Below are positions 35,301 to 45,185 of a stretch of 64,000 nucleotides of DNA, one piece after another. A program made the translations under genes and the position numbers. Each line of letters starts with the position of its first letter. The stretch's first letter is position 1. The stretch lies in the NCBI RefSeq assembly GCF_027409185.1, contig NC_084472.1, positions 21,004,524 through 21,068,523 of the forward strand. The letters run 5' to 3'. Origin of the DNA: Cynocephalus volans. Its lineage: Eukaryota; Chordata; Mammalia; Dermoptera; Cynocephalidae. The notes under the pieces are model-generated. The model ran no database searches. It was given only the letters and a program-made list of their open reading frames with translations, and was not told where the DNA came from.

Positions 35301-35768
35301 GGCATACAAATGTCTTACCAATAAGTCTAGAGTTTGTTCTGCTTCTTGCTCACTAGGTCCAGTCAGCATAATGTCCATAATGTAATGGACCAGTGTGGTA
35401 TCCCATGAAAGAAAAAGGCAATCAAGATTCCTGAGAACTAAATTATAACTTAGGCCTAGATAGGCGATAGACCCCTGAGGTAGAGCAAGGTGTATTGCTG
35501 GCCTTGTCAGCTGAAAGCAAACTGCTTCTGGTGGGCCTTACGGACAGGTATGGAGAAAAAGGCATTTGTCAGATCACTAGCTGCATACCAGGCACCAGGG
35601 GATATGTTAATCTGCTCAAGCAATGACACCGCATCTGGCACAGCAGATGCAATTGTAGACACCACCTGGTTAAGCTTACGATAATTCAGTGTCATTCTCC
35701 AAGACACATTTGTCTTCGGCACAGGCCAAATAGGTGATTTGAACAGGAATGTGATGGGAATCACCACC
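35301..35768 (-). pseudogene. pol: ERVL reverse transcriptase remnant
   Basis: A minus-strand frame gives a typical ERVL RT palm: Ser-Pro-Ile-Trp-Pro-Val, then Tyr-Arg-Lys-Leu-Asn, then an Ala-Phe-Phe-Ser-Ile-Pro segment. In this part the catalytic Asp of the first RT motif is retained (Ala-Ser-Asp-Leu). The second motif, usually Tyr-x-Asp-Asp, reads Tyr-Ile-Met-Asp at about 35368-35382, so one catalytic Asp is lost. The solo LTR at 35769 cuts the gene; its upstream part resumes at 36301. Confidence 0.9.
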
Positions 35769-36300
35769 TGTATTAGTCTGGGTTGTCCAGGAAACAGAGC
35801 CAATATGATATCTATGCCTGTACTTATATATATATTTACTACAAGGGATTGGTTCATGTGATATGGAGTCTGAGAAGTCCCATGATCTGTCATGTGCAAG
35901 CTGGAGACCCAGGGAAGCTGATGATGTAGTTCCAGTCTGAGTCCACAGGCCTGAAAATCAGAGAGCCAGTGCTGTACATTCCAGTCTAAGTGTGAAGGCC
36001 TGAGATTCAGGAGTGCCAGTGGTGGAAGTCCCAGTCCAAGAGCAGAGAAGGTCGATGTCCCCGCTCAAGCAGTCAGGCAGAGCGAATTCTTCACTCTTCT
36101 GCCTTTTGTTCTATTCAGTCCCCTCATGGATTGGATGATGCCCCAAAACATTGGGAAGGGCAATCATCTTTACTCAGTCTACCAATTCAAATGCCAGTCT
36201 CTTCTGGACCAACCCACACAGACACACCCAGAATAATGTTTAATGAGATATCTGGACCCTCCATGTTCCACTCAAGTCACACATAAAATTATCTATCACA
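35769..36300 (-). mobile_element. Solo MLT2 LTR inserted in the ERVL pol gene
   Basis: Starts tgtattagtctgggttgtcc, ends ...attatctatcaca, in MLT2 layout in the minus orientation. The flanks are ccacc (35764-35768) and ctacc (36301-36305), a 5-bp duplication with one change. RT coding sequence stops on one side and continues on the other, so this is a separate later insertion. It differs from both LTRs of the surrounding provirus and carries an extra internal block (about 35930-36060) not obvious in the 3' LTR. Confidence 0.9.
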
Positions 36301-36720
36301 CTACCCCCGCATCTCTTAAATCCTTGATGGTGGCACTAATCTCTGCAATTCCTCGAGGAATGTGATAGCGCTATTTTCCTAGATAGAGGCAGTTCTAGTG
36401 GCTTTCACTTGGCATTCTCCATCATAACAGCTCTCACTCTACAGGTCAGGAAACTCATGTGGGGTTTCTGCCAGATGCTGAGGATGTTTATTCCAATTAC
36501 TCATTCTGGAACAGGGGAAAGGACGCAGGATGTGTCTGGGGAACTACTGGATCCACTGTGAGGTAAACCTGAGCGAAAACTCCATGGATCACCTGACCTT
36601 CATAAGCCCCTACTCTGACTAGAGGGTCAAGTGATATTTTGGGTCCCCTGGAATCAGTGTCAGCTCAGAGCGAGTGTCCAGTAGTCCAAGAGAGGCCTAA
36701 TTATTTCCTTTTTCCTAATT
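36301..36720 (-). pseudogene. pro/pol: ERVL protease and start of reverse transcriptase
   Basis: On the minus strand the right part (about 36680-36610) encodes a protease-like Leu-Asp-Thr-Arg-Ser-Glu-Leu-Thr-Leu-Ile segment. The aspartic protease active site Asp-Thr-Gly is changed to Asp-Thr-Arg. The left part (36400-36301) carries the beginning of RT (Tyr-His-Ile-Pro, then Ile-Lys-Asp-Leu), which continues beyond the solo LTR. Confidence 0.78.
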
Positions 36721-38291
36721 TACAGTTACATTGATAAAAGACCGTAGGTCCCTTTGGGGAAGGCTGGGAGAAAAATTAACAGTATAAATTTCCTCAAGAA
36801 GATCCAGCTTCCTCTTCATTCAAAGAATTCTGGGTCTATAAACTGGCTCAAGCCTGAGAGTTGATTGAGGGGCATGACTCTCTGTTTTTATGATTTGAAT
36901 TAGATTTTTGTTCACTTGACCTAGAACTTTTCTGTCTACACAGATCAAGTAAGAATATAGGATTGCTATATATAGTGAAGTTCTTCGAGGATGGCAGGGC
37001 TCCTGTCACAAATTTATATCTCCCATAGTGGTGAAAGGTATGTCTTCTGGACTCCACTAGTATGGGTGAGTAGGTCTTAAGTGACAAATTCATGCCAACA
37101 TTCCAATTTCTCTGTCTTTGGACCTCTTCCTATATGTTAAACCAAGGCCGGTCTTATTTGCTCACTGTGGGGCACCTTTTGGTTTATGTTTCAGCCAAAC
37201 AACTGAACAAACTTTTAGAACCCTTCCTAACTCACTGAACTGCAACATTAAATGCAGAATCTCTATTTAATGGGCTCATTTCAATGAATTCAGCTTGATC
37301 CAACTTAATGTTTCTTCCACCATTATCCCACGTCCTCAATATTCATTCCCACCCATGTACCCCAGATTTCTGTCTGTATAAAATTAGAAAACTCAAGTAG
37401 TTATTTTGGAGTGTAGCACACCTCCTCATGGGTCACATTTTGTACCACACCTTTAGGGCCTGCCTGCACGCGAGTCAAGTTATAGGTGAAGAAGGTAAGA
37501 GAGGGAGTGGGCCCTGACATGGCAACTGACTGAGGGAAAGCATTACAGTTTCTTCAGGAGATGCAGGCTTAGTCCCCCCAGATGGGGTGGAGAGGCTGCT
37601 AGCCTACTCCCAGTAGGATTGCTTCTACTGGAGATGGGGAAGTCACTTCAACTGTGGGTGGGAGGCCTCTTCCACTGGCAAAGACTCATCATAATTTACA
37701 GGCTCAATGCCCCTAGCTTCATCAGGGTCTTCCCACATGTCCCCATTCCTACTTACGTGATGCTATTTTTTTTTCTGATTAATGCCCTTACTTTAACAGT
37801 CAATACATTCTGAGTACGGAAATCCCATTTGCATTGTAATTCAGCCAGTTGTAGGATGAGATTCTGTGTTTGATTTTCAGCAACCTTAGCCCTGTGGTTG
37901 CAGGAGATAAGGGTCTCCTTAGGGCACACATAGAAGTTTTTGGATGATTTATATTAAGCTGGACTGGGAATTCAAATCCCTGAGCTCATCCTTTCCTTTC
38001 GCCACTTTGTTCAGCAACATTAAGAGCAATCGTACAATCTAATGATATTCATTAGTTTTCCAAAAATGTTTGGAAGTATCAAACACACAGTCACTGACCC
38101 CCTTGCTTCTTATAAGTGGTTGATTAGGAGCATCCAAAGGAGATATTTTGCATATATCTATTTCCAGATCACTCCATGGTCTATCAGTGTTTTGTTTACT
38201 ACTGGAAATATAGTCATCAGTATCTTTAAATCTAATCCTGTTAGAGAGCCAATTCCAGAAATCCTAGAACCAATTCAGAAAATTGACCCTT
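36721..38291 (-). pseudogene. gag: ERVL gag region remnant
   Basis: This is assigned by position, between the protease and the leader on the minus strand. The frames are short and broken (for example 36848-37093). I did not recognise a capsid or zinc-knuckle motif with confidence. Confidence 0.5.
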
Positions 38292-38306
38292 AAAATTCTA
38301 TTTCCC

Positions 38307-39843
38307 GGAGAGTTTCAAGATGGCGGCGGCTGCGGCGGCTGGCGCGGAGTAGCTGAGGTGGAAAAGGTGGCCACTGGGCCTCAGGCAGCCGGGAAACTTG
38401 TGGACCTTCCTCTGGCCATCTCTTAAGGGAGGACTGCTGCTGCTGGCCGGTCGTGGGGGCTCAACGCCACTTTGCCCCCGGCAGGAGAGGCTGCCTCATT
38501 TACAGGCAACAGCTTTGAAGTGTGGAGCAGGAAAAGAACTGATTCTTAGCTGCAAAAGTGAGTCTTGAAACAGGGAACACGGCGCCAGGGCTGCTGTGGA
38601 TGCAGCCAGGTTCCCGGAGGCTGGGGCCGCGCTGAAGGCGGCCAGCTGCCCTATTCAGGATTCGAGGTTTCAGGCCTGCATTAAAGAAGATTCCTGGGAG
38701 CGCCCGAGCGGCGCCGCGACTGAACAGCCCGAGGCGGCAGCGCCGAGAACACGGAAGGCAACAAACCAGAGACAGAGCGAGCGCCCGACCTGGCACAGCA
38801 CTGTGAGTGATCCCTGGCACAGCTCTGTTCGGGGGGTGGATGCCCACGCGGCTCCCGCCTGCACCACCAGGCCAATCATTGCCACGGTGCTGCCTCCATT
38901 TTCCCAGGTGCGGGCAGCTCCGCCCTGCTCGGCCATCACTGAGCCCATTTGCTTGGCCTGGCGCGGGGCTTTCCGGACCCTGCGGGCCGGCCTCCTCTCC
39001 CACTCCCTCCGCGGTTCTCTGGCAGGGCTGGGGGTGTGGGGCGTCCCGACCAGTTTTGGGAGGGCTAGGAAGTACGGGCGGGCCGACTGTCACTCCACCA
39101 CACCCTGGACTCCGGCCCCGGTAAACTTCCTGTTACTGGGAGGCAGATACCATCTCTGCGACCACCAGTTTGGAAAAAAGCCTAACGAATTTCTGGTTGG
39201 GAATAGTGTGGTAGGAGAGTTCCCAGGTCCGCTTGAACCTGCCGGAGAGCAGGCTGCAGGCGGGCACTAGACTCGGTTTATACCGGGGGGATACAAAGGT
39301 GAACAAGACCGGAGAAAGATCTACACAGTGCTACAAAGGCACCCAGAGAGACCGGTCGTCTGTGCCTAGCAGAAACCTGGTAGACTTCCTGGGCGAGGCG
39401 GTGCTGAGCAGGGTCTTGAAGGCCCAGCTGATAGACGAGGGGTGCAGAAGACACGCCCCAGCCCAGCACAGTGTGCACAGAGGGGGGAGACGTGCGGCCA
39501 GGGAGGCGGAGACTCGACAGAAACCACACACCCTGTGGGGTCGCCACTGCACGATCTAACAGCCTGGGCCAGAGCACACGGAACGGGGAGAAGTCCTGTA
39601 CAGAAAGTGAAAGCTCAACAGAGATCACACACCCTGTGGTACGTGATCCACCAGCCCAGCAGAGTACAAGCTGACTAGAAAGGTGGATCCCCGGAGAAGC
39701 CCAAGACCCGAGGCAACCACACACACAAGACACTAGAGGCCAACTGAGCAGTCACGGCGGGAGCCATACCAAATTGGCAACCACAGCAACATCCTAGTTA
39801 GTCATTAGTCTTAAACCGGTGGACTGTGAAACCCCCTGCCACA
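38307..39843 (+). promoter_or_regulatory. L1 5' UTR with internal promoter
   Basis: This 1537-nt region is CpG-rich and precedes ORF1. A YY1-type motif, caagatggcgg, lies at 38316-38326, ten bases from the element start. In human L1 a YY1 site at a similar place sets the transcription start. The region would act as an RNA polymerase II promoter inside the element. The CpG density suggests control by DNA methylation. It also contains long open frames on both strands (plus 38596-39270; minus 38500-39093), perhaps only because of GC-rich composition. Confidence 0.85.
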
Positions 39844-40824
39844 ATGAATAAACACCAAAAAAAAGACACCAGAAATACAAAAAATCAAGAAAGTACACCA
39901 CCAAAAGTTAATAAATCTCATACTCTAGATCCTATAGAACAAGAAGCCCTTGAAATAACTGACAAGGAATTTCGAGTGATAATTCTAAGGAAACTGAATG
40001 AGATACAAGAAAACTCAGCTAGACATCATGATGAAATGAGGAAAAGTATACAGGATCTGAAAGAGGAAATATACAAGGAAATCAATGTCCTGAAAAAAAA
40101 TGTAGCAGAACTTGCTGAACTGAAGAAGTTATTCAGCGAAATAAAAAACACAACGGAGAGTTTAACCAGCAGGCTTGTCGAAGTTGAAGAGAGAACCTCT
40201 GAACTTGAAGATGGGCTGTTTGAAATAACACAAGCAGACAAAAAGAAAGAAAAAAGAATCAAGGACATGGAAGAAAATCTGAGAGAGATATCAGACAACC
40301 TCAAGCGCTCAAATATCCGAGTCATGGGTATTCCAGAAGGGGAGGAAAATGGAGATTCCATTGAAAACATATTCAACAAAATAGTGGCAGAAAACTTCCC
40401 AGGTATAGGAAAAATCACAGATCTTCAGATCCAGGAAGCTCAACGATCTCCAAACGTATTCAACCCAAAAAGGCCTTCTCCAAGACATGTCATAGTCAAA
40501 TTGGCAAAACTCAGAGACAAAGAGAGAATCTTAAAAGCTGCAAGAGAGAAGCGTCAAATCACCTATAAGGGAGCCCCAATCAGGTTAACATCAGACTTTT
40601 CATCACAAACCCTAAAAGCTAGAAAGGAATGGGATGATATTTTCAAAATACTAAAAGACAAAGATTGCCAGCCAAGAATACTCTACCCTGCAAGGCTATC
40701 CTTCCGAAATGAAGGGCAAATAGTATATTTCTCAGACAAACAAAAACTGCGGGAGTTCACTACCACAAGACCACCCTTACAAGAAATCCTCAAGGGAGTA
40801 CTGGGTTTGGTTCCTGAAAAATAA
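39844..40824 (+). CDS. L1 ORF1: L1 ORF1 protein, intact
   Basis: It encodes a 326-residue RNA-binding chaperone that coats L1 RNA as trimers in the cytoplasm. The start is the ATG at 39844; the frame is open for six codons upstream but has no earlier ATG. A basic N-terminus is followed by a long heptad-rich, Glu/Lys-rich coiled coil (about residues 45-150). The RRM begins near Asn157 (NIRVMGIPEGEENGD), and the C-terminal domain has QITYKGAPIRLTSDFS (from about residue 238) and Arg-Lys at about 260-261, where human ORF1p has an essential Arg pair. The human protein is 338 residues, so this is near normal length. There are no stops or frameshifts. ORF2 follows after 187 nt. The same strand and order make it one bicistronic RNA. 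Confidence 0.96.
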   Translation: MNKHQKKDTRNTKNQESTPPKVNKSHTLDPIEQEALEITDKEFRVIILRKLNEIQENSARHHDEMRKSIQDLKEEIYKEINVLKKNVAELAELKKLFSEIKNTTESLTSRLVEVEERTSELEDGLFEITQADKKKEKRIKDMEENLREISDNLKRSNIRVMGIPEGEENGDSIENIFNKIVAENFPGIGKITDLQIQEAQRSPNVFNPKRPSPRHVIVKLAKLRDKERILKAAREKRQITYKGAPIRLTSDFSSQTLKARKEWDDIFKILKDKDCQPRILYPARLSFRNEGQIVYFSDKQKLREFTTTRPPLQEILKGVLGLVPEK

Positions 40825-40877
40825 CTACCACTGCCATAAAAACCTAAGAAAAATCTAAACCCGCTAGTACAATAAAA

Positions 40878-41018
40878 ATGGCATTCGTGAAGAGAAAAGA
40901 AGCTAACAAAAACACTATCTACAACCTAAGGAACCAACAAACAAAGAAACCAAACAGTAAATCAGAAAGCAAGGAACAAAAGACACCTAAGACAACCAAA
41001 CAACCAATAAAATGCTAG
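40878..41018 (+). CDS. Small ORF in the L1 spacer, overlapping the ORF2 start
   Basis: An ATG at 40878 in a favourable context (A at -3, G at +4) opens 46 codons and stops at TAG 41016-41018. The ORF2 ATG is at 41012-41014, so the small frame reads through the ORF2 start in another frame and ends two bases after it. The predicted peptide starts [12 protein letters not shown] and is rich in Lys, Gln, Asn and Thr. It has no domain I know. It may be a chance frame in A-rich sequence. Alternatively it may place terminating ribosomes beside the ORF2 start. The existence of the frame is certain; translation is not shown. Confidence 0.35.
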   Translation: MAFVKRKEANKNTIYNLRNQQTKKPNSKSESKEQKTPKTTKQPIKC

Positions 41019-44000
41019 GAATAAATCAACACCTTTCAATAACAACTCTTAATGTTAAAGGCTTAAATTCCCCAATTAAAAGACACAGACTGGCTGACTG
41101 GATCAAAAAGCAGGACCCAACTATATGCTGCCTACAAGAGACCCACCTCACCCATAAAGATTCACACAGACTAAGAGTGAAAGGATGGAAAAAGATTTAC
41201 CATGCAAACAGAAAAGAAAAACGAGCTGGAGTGGCTATTCTTATATCTGACAAAATAGACTTTAAACTAAAAACCATAAAAAGAGACAATGAGGGACACT
41301 ACTTAATGATAAAAGGACTGATCCATCAAGAAGACATAACAATCATAAATATGTACGCACCCAATGTTGGAGCAGCCAGATTTATAAAACAAACTCTATT
41401 AGACCTAAAGAAGGAAATAGACACTAATACCATAATAGCAGGGGACCTGAACACTCCACTGTCAATATTAGACAGATCATCTAGGCAAAGAATCAGTAGA
41501 GAAACACAAGATCTAAACAAGACTCTAGACCAATTGGAATTGGCAGATATCTACAGAACATTCCACCCAACAACCTCAGAATATTCATTCTTCTCATCAG
41601 CACATGGATCATTCTCCAGGATAGATCACATATTAGGTCACAAATCAAGTCTCAATAAATTCAAAAAAATTGGAATTATCCCATGTATCTTCTCAGACCA
41701 CAATGGATTAAAACTAGAAATTAATAACAAACGAAACTCTGGAAACTATACAAACACATGGAAATTAAACAGCATTCTACTTAATGACATATGGGTCCAA
41801 GAAGAAATCAAGCAGGAAATCAAAAAGTTTATTGAAACTAATGAAAACAATGATACATCATACCAAAACCTGTGGGATACTGCAAAAGCAGTATTGAGGG
41901 GAAAATTTATTGCATTAAATGCTCACTTCAGAAGAATGGAAAGATGGCAAGTGAACAACCTAACACTTCACCTTAAAGAACTAGAAAAACAAGAACAATC
42001 CAATCCTAAAGTTAGCAGACGGAAAGAAATCATTAAGATCAGAGCAGAACTGAATGAAATTGAAAACCAAAAAACAATTCAAAAGATCAACGAATCAAAA
42101 AGTTGGTTTTTTGAAAAGATAAATCAAATTGACAAACCATTAGCATGGCTAACAAAAAAAAGAAGAGAGAAGACTCAAATAACAAAAATTAGAAATGAAA
42201 AAGGCGATATTACAACTGATTCATCTGAAATACAAGGAATCATTCGAGACTACTATAAACAACTATACGCCAACAAATTTGAAAATCTGGAGGAAATGGA
42301 TAAATTTCTGGACACACACAAGCTCCCAAAACTGAACCGTGAAGACGTAGAAAATTTGAACAGACCAATAACAATAAAGGAGATTGAAGCTGTTATCAGA
42401 AGGCTCCCAACAAAGAAAAGCCCAGGACCAGATGGATTCACAGCAGAATTTTACCAAACATTCAAAGAGGAATTGACACCGATTCTTTACAAACTATTCC
42501 AAAAGATTGAAATGGACGCAAATCTCCCAAACTCATTCTATGAAGCAAACATCATCCTGATACCAAAACCAGGTAAAGATATAACCAAAAAAGAAAACTA
42601 CAGGCCGATATCCTTGATGAATATAGATGCAAAAATCCTCACTAAAATACTAGCAAACAGAATACAGCAACACATACGAAAAATTATTCATCACGATCAA
42701 GTGGGATTCATCCCAGGGATGCAAGGTTGGTTCAACATACGCAAATCAATAAATGTGATACACCATATTAATAAACTCAAACACAAGGACCATATGATCA
42801 TCTCTATAGATGCTGAAAAAGCATTTGATAAAGTTCAGCACTCATTCATGACAAAGACCCTCTATAAGTTAGGTATAGAGGGAAAGTATCTCAACATAAT
42901 TAAAGCCATATATGACAAACCCACTGCTAATATCATCCTGAATGGGGAAAAGCTGAAAGCTTTTCCTTTAAGAACAGGCACTAGACAAGGATGCCCACTC
43001 TCACCACTCTTATTCAACATAGTGTTGGAAGTACTAGCCAGAGCAATCAGAGAAGAGAAGGAAATAAAGGGCATCCAGATTGGAAAAGATGAAGTCAAAC
43101 TGTCCCTGTTTGCAGATGACATGATCCTATATATCGAACAGCCTAAAACCTCTCCAAAAAAACTGCTGGAATTGATAAATGATTTCAGCACAGTAGCAGG
43201 ATACAAAATCAACACACAAAAATCAGTAGCATTTCTTTTCTCCAATAGTGAACATGCAGAAGGAGAAATCAAGAAAGCCTGCCCATTTACAATAGCCACC
43301 AAAAAAATAAAATACTTAGGAATTGAGTTAACCAAGGAGGTGAAAAATCTCTATAATGAGAACTACAAACCACTGCTGAGAGAAATTAGAGAGGATACAA
43401 GAAGATGGAAAGATATTCCATGCTCTTGGATTGGAAGAATCAACATAGTGAAAATGTCCATACTACCCAAAGTGATATACAAATTCAATGCAATCCCCAT
43501 CAAAATTCCAAAGACATTTTTCTCAGAAATGGAAAAAACTATTCAGACATTTATATGGAACAATAAAAGACCACGAATAGCCAAAGCAATGCTCAGCAAA
43601 AAAAATAAAGCTGGAGGCATAACACTACCTGACTTTAAGCTATACTACAAAGCTATAATAACCAAAACAGTATGGTACTGGCATAAAAACAGACACACTG
43701 ACCAATGGAATAGAATAGAGAATCCAGAAATCAACCCACACACTTACTGCCATCTGATCTTTGACAAAGGCACCAAGCCTATTCACTGGGGAAGGGACTG
43801 CCTCTTCAGCAAGTGGTGCTGGGATAACTGGATATCGATATGCAGGAGAATGAAACTAGATCCATACCTCTCACCGTATACTAAAATCAACTCAAAATGG
43901 ATTAAGGATTTAAATATACACCCTGAGACAATAAAACTTCTTAAAGAAAACATAGGGGAAACACTTCAGGAAATAGGACTGGGCACAGACTTCATGAATA

Positions 44001-44839
44001 CGACCCCAAAAGCACGGGCAACCAAAGGAAAAATAAACAAATGGGATTATATCAAACTAAAAAGCTTCTGCACAGCAAAAGAAACAATTAAAAGAGTTAA
44101 AAGACAACCAACAGAGTGGGAGAAAATATTTGCAAAATATACATCTGACAAAGGATTAATATCCAGAATATATAAGGAACTCAAACAACTTTACAAGAAG
44201 AAAACAAGCAACCCAATTAAAAAATGGGCAAAAGAGCTAAGTAGGCATTTCTCTAAGGAAGATATACAAATGGCCAACAGACATATGAAAAAATGCTCAA
44301 CATCACTCAGCATCCGGGAAATGCAAATCAAAACCACATTGAGATACCATCTAACCCCAGTTAGGATGGCTAAAATCCAAAAGACTATGAACGATAAATG
44401 CTGGCGAGGCTGCGGAGAAAAAGGAACTCTCATACATTGTTGGTGGGATTGCAAAATGGTGCAGCCTCTATGGAAAATGGTATGGAGGTTCCTTAAACAA
44501 TTGCACATAGATCTACCATACGACCCAGCCATCCCACTGTTGGGAATATACCCAGAGGAATGGAAATCATCAAGTCGAAGGTATACCTGTTTCCCAATGT
44601 TCATCGCAGCACTCTTTACAATAGCCAAGAGTTGGAACCAGCCCAAATGCCCATCATCAGATGAGTGGATACGGAAAATGTGGTACATCTACACAATGGA
44701 ATACTACTCAGCTATAAAAACAAATGAAATACTGCCATTTGCAACAACATGGATGGACCTCGAGAGAATTATATTAAGTGAAACAAGTCAGGCACAGAAA
44801 GAGAAATACCACATGTTCTCACTTATTGGAGGGAGCTAA
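41012..44839 (+). CDS. L1 ORF2: L1 ORF2 protein, intact endonuclease/reverse transcriptase
   Basis: It is 1275 residues, the same length as human ORF2p. It nicks target DNA and reverse-transcribes L1 RNA at the nick (target-primed reverse transcription). The N-terminal AP-like endonuclease keeps Asn14, Glu43 (LQETHL), Asp145 and Asn147 (AGDLN), Asp205 (SRIDH), Asp229 and His230 (SDH). The reverse transcriptase palm has Phe700-Ala-Asp702-Asp703 (FADDMILY), with [13 protein letters not shown] before it. The C-terminal Cys-rich motif starts at Cys1130 (CWRGCGEKG) with His and Cys further on (HCWWDC). All lie at the human residue numbers. No lesion was seen. The ATG at 41012 is chosen because it places these residues in register. 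Human ORF2 is translated poorly by an unusual reinitiation; the spacer here is longer than in human L1. Confidence 0.97.
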   Translation: MLGINQHLSITTLNVKGLNSPIKRHRLADWIKKQDPTICCLQETHLTHKDSHRLRVKGWKKIYHANRKEKRAGVAILISDKIDFKLKTIKRDNEGHYLMIKGLIHQEDITIINMYAPNVGAARFIKQTLLDLKKEIDTNTIIAGDLNTPLSILDRSSRQRISRETQDLNKTLDQLELADIYRTFHPTTSEYSFFSSAHGSFSRIDHILGHKSSLNKFKKIGIIPCIFSDHNGLKLEINNKRNSGNYTNTWKLNSILLNDIWVQEEIKQEIKKFIETNENNDTSYQNLWDTAKAVLRGKFIALNAHFRRMERWQVNNLTLHLKELEKQEQSNPKVSRRKEIIKIRAELNEIENQKTIQKINESKSWFFEKINQIDKPLAWLTKKRREKTQITKIRNEKGDITTDSSEIQGIIRDYYKQLYANKFENLEEMDKFLDTHKLPKLNREDVENLNRPITIKEIEAVIRRLPTKKSPGPDGFTAEFYQTFKEELTPILYKLFQKIEMDANLPNSFYEANIILIPKPGKDITKKENYRPISLMNIDAKILTKILANRIQQHIRKIIHHDQVGFIPGMQGWFNIRKSINVIHHINKLKHKDHMIISIDAEKAFDKVQHSFMTKTLYKLGIEGKYLNIIKAIYDKPTANIILNGEKLKAFPLRTGTRQGCPLSPLLFNIVLEVLARAIREEKEIKGIQIGKDEVKLSLFADDMILYIEQPKTSPKKLLELINDFSTVAGYKINTQKSVAFLFSNSEHAEGEIKKACPFTIATKKIKYLGIELTKEVKNLYNENYKPLLREIREDTRRWKDIPCSWIGRINIVKMSILPKVIYKFNAIPIKIPKTFFSEMEKTIQTFIWNNKRPRIAKAMLSKKNKAGGITLPDFKLYYKAIITKTVWYWHKNRHTDQWNRIENPEINPHTYCHLIFDKGTKPIHWGRDCLFSKWCWDNWISICRRMKLDPYLSPYTKINSKWIKDLNIHPETIKLLKENIGETLQEIGLGTDFMNTTPKARATKGKINKWDYIKLKSFCTAKETIKRVKRQPTEWEKIFAKYTSDKGLISRIYKELKQLYKKKTSNPIKKWAKELSRHFSKEDIQMANRHMKKCSTSLSIREMQIKTTLRYHLTPVRMAKIQKTMNDKCWRGCGEKGTLIHCWWDCKMVQPLWKMVWRFLKQLHIDLPYDPAIPLLGIYPEEWKSSSRRYTCFPMFIAALFTIAKSWNQPKCPSSDEWIRKMWYIYTMEYYSAIKTNEILPFATTWMDLERIILSETSQAQKEKYHMFSLIGGS

Positions 44840-45145
44840 AAATTAATATATAAATTCACACACACATACACACATACACACACAAACCGGGGGGGGGGGA
44901 AGAAGATATAACAACCACAATTATTTGAAGTTGATACAACAAACAAACAGAAAGGACATGGTTGGGGGGGAGAGGGGGAGGGAGAAGGGAGGGAGGTTTT
45001 GGTGATGGGGAGCATTAATCAGCTACAATGTATATCGACAAAATAAAATTAAAAAAAAAAAAAATAAATAAAAAAAAAAAATAAATGCATTTCTGCACTC
45101 TGTAAAAAAACAAACAAAGAAACAAACAAACAAACAAACAACAAA
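44840..45145 (+). other. L1 3' UTR, poly(A) and short extra 3' segment
   Basis: After the ORF2 stop come a CA-rich run, a G-run (about 44889-44899), a second polypurine G-rich block (about 44963-44998) that could form a G-quadruplex, and AATAAA at 45042-45047 followed by poly(A). The tail continues with another A-rich run, 18 non-A-rich bases (gcatttctgcactctg and flanking bases, about 45086-45103) and then a second (CAAA)n/A tail ending at the target duplication. Two tails around a short unique segment suggest a 3' transduction. Confidence 0.8.
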
Positions 45146-45162
45146 AAAATTCTATTTCCCTC

Positions 45163-45180
45163 AGATCACTCTGGGTACCA
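45163..45180 (-). other. ERVL primer-binding site
   Basis: On the minus strand, a few bases downstream of the 5' LTR, the sequence reads tggtacccagagtgatctg. It resembles the 18-nt site complementary to the 3' end of tRNA-Leu used by ERVL (tggtaccagaagtgggg-like), with changes. The L1 target duplication begins just beyond it. Confidence 0.6.
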
Positions 45181-45185
45181 AAATC

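Larger units (their letters stand above)
38307..45145 (+). mobile_element. L1: Full-length L1 retrotransposon with two intact ORFs
   Basis: This 6.84-kb element has a 1.54-kb GC-rich 5' UTR, ORF1, a 187-nt spacer, ORF2, a G-rich 3' UTR and a poly(A). The duplications aaaattctatttccc at 38292-38306 and 45146-45160 are identical over 15 bp. The insertion junction cctt/aaaatt gives the preferred L1 endonuclease site TTTT/AA on the opposite strand. Both ORFs are open and the catalytic residues are all present. This is what a young, possibly mobile L1 looks like. It landed in the leader of the ERVL provirus, 3 bp from the primer-binding site, in the opposite orientation. Activity is an inference. 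Confidence 0.97.

Noticed and set aside
38307..39300. CpG-rich region that could be a host gene promoter or CpG island
   Set aside because: It starts exactly after the L1 target duplication and leads into L1 ORF1, so it is the L1 5' UTR.
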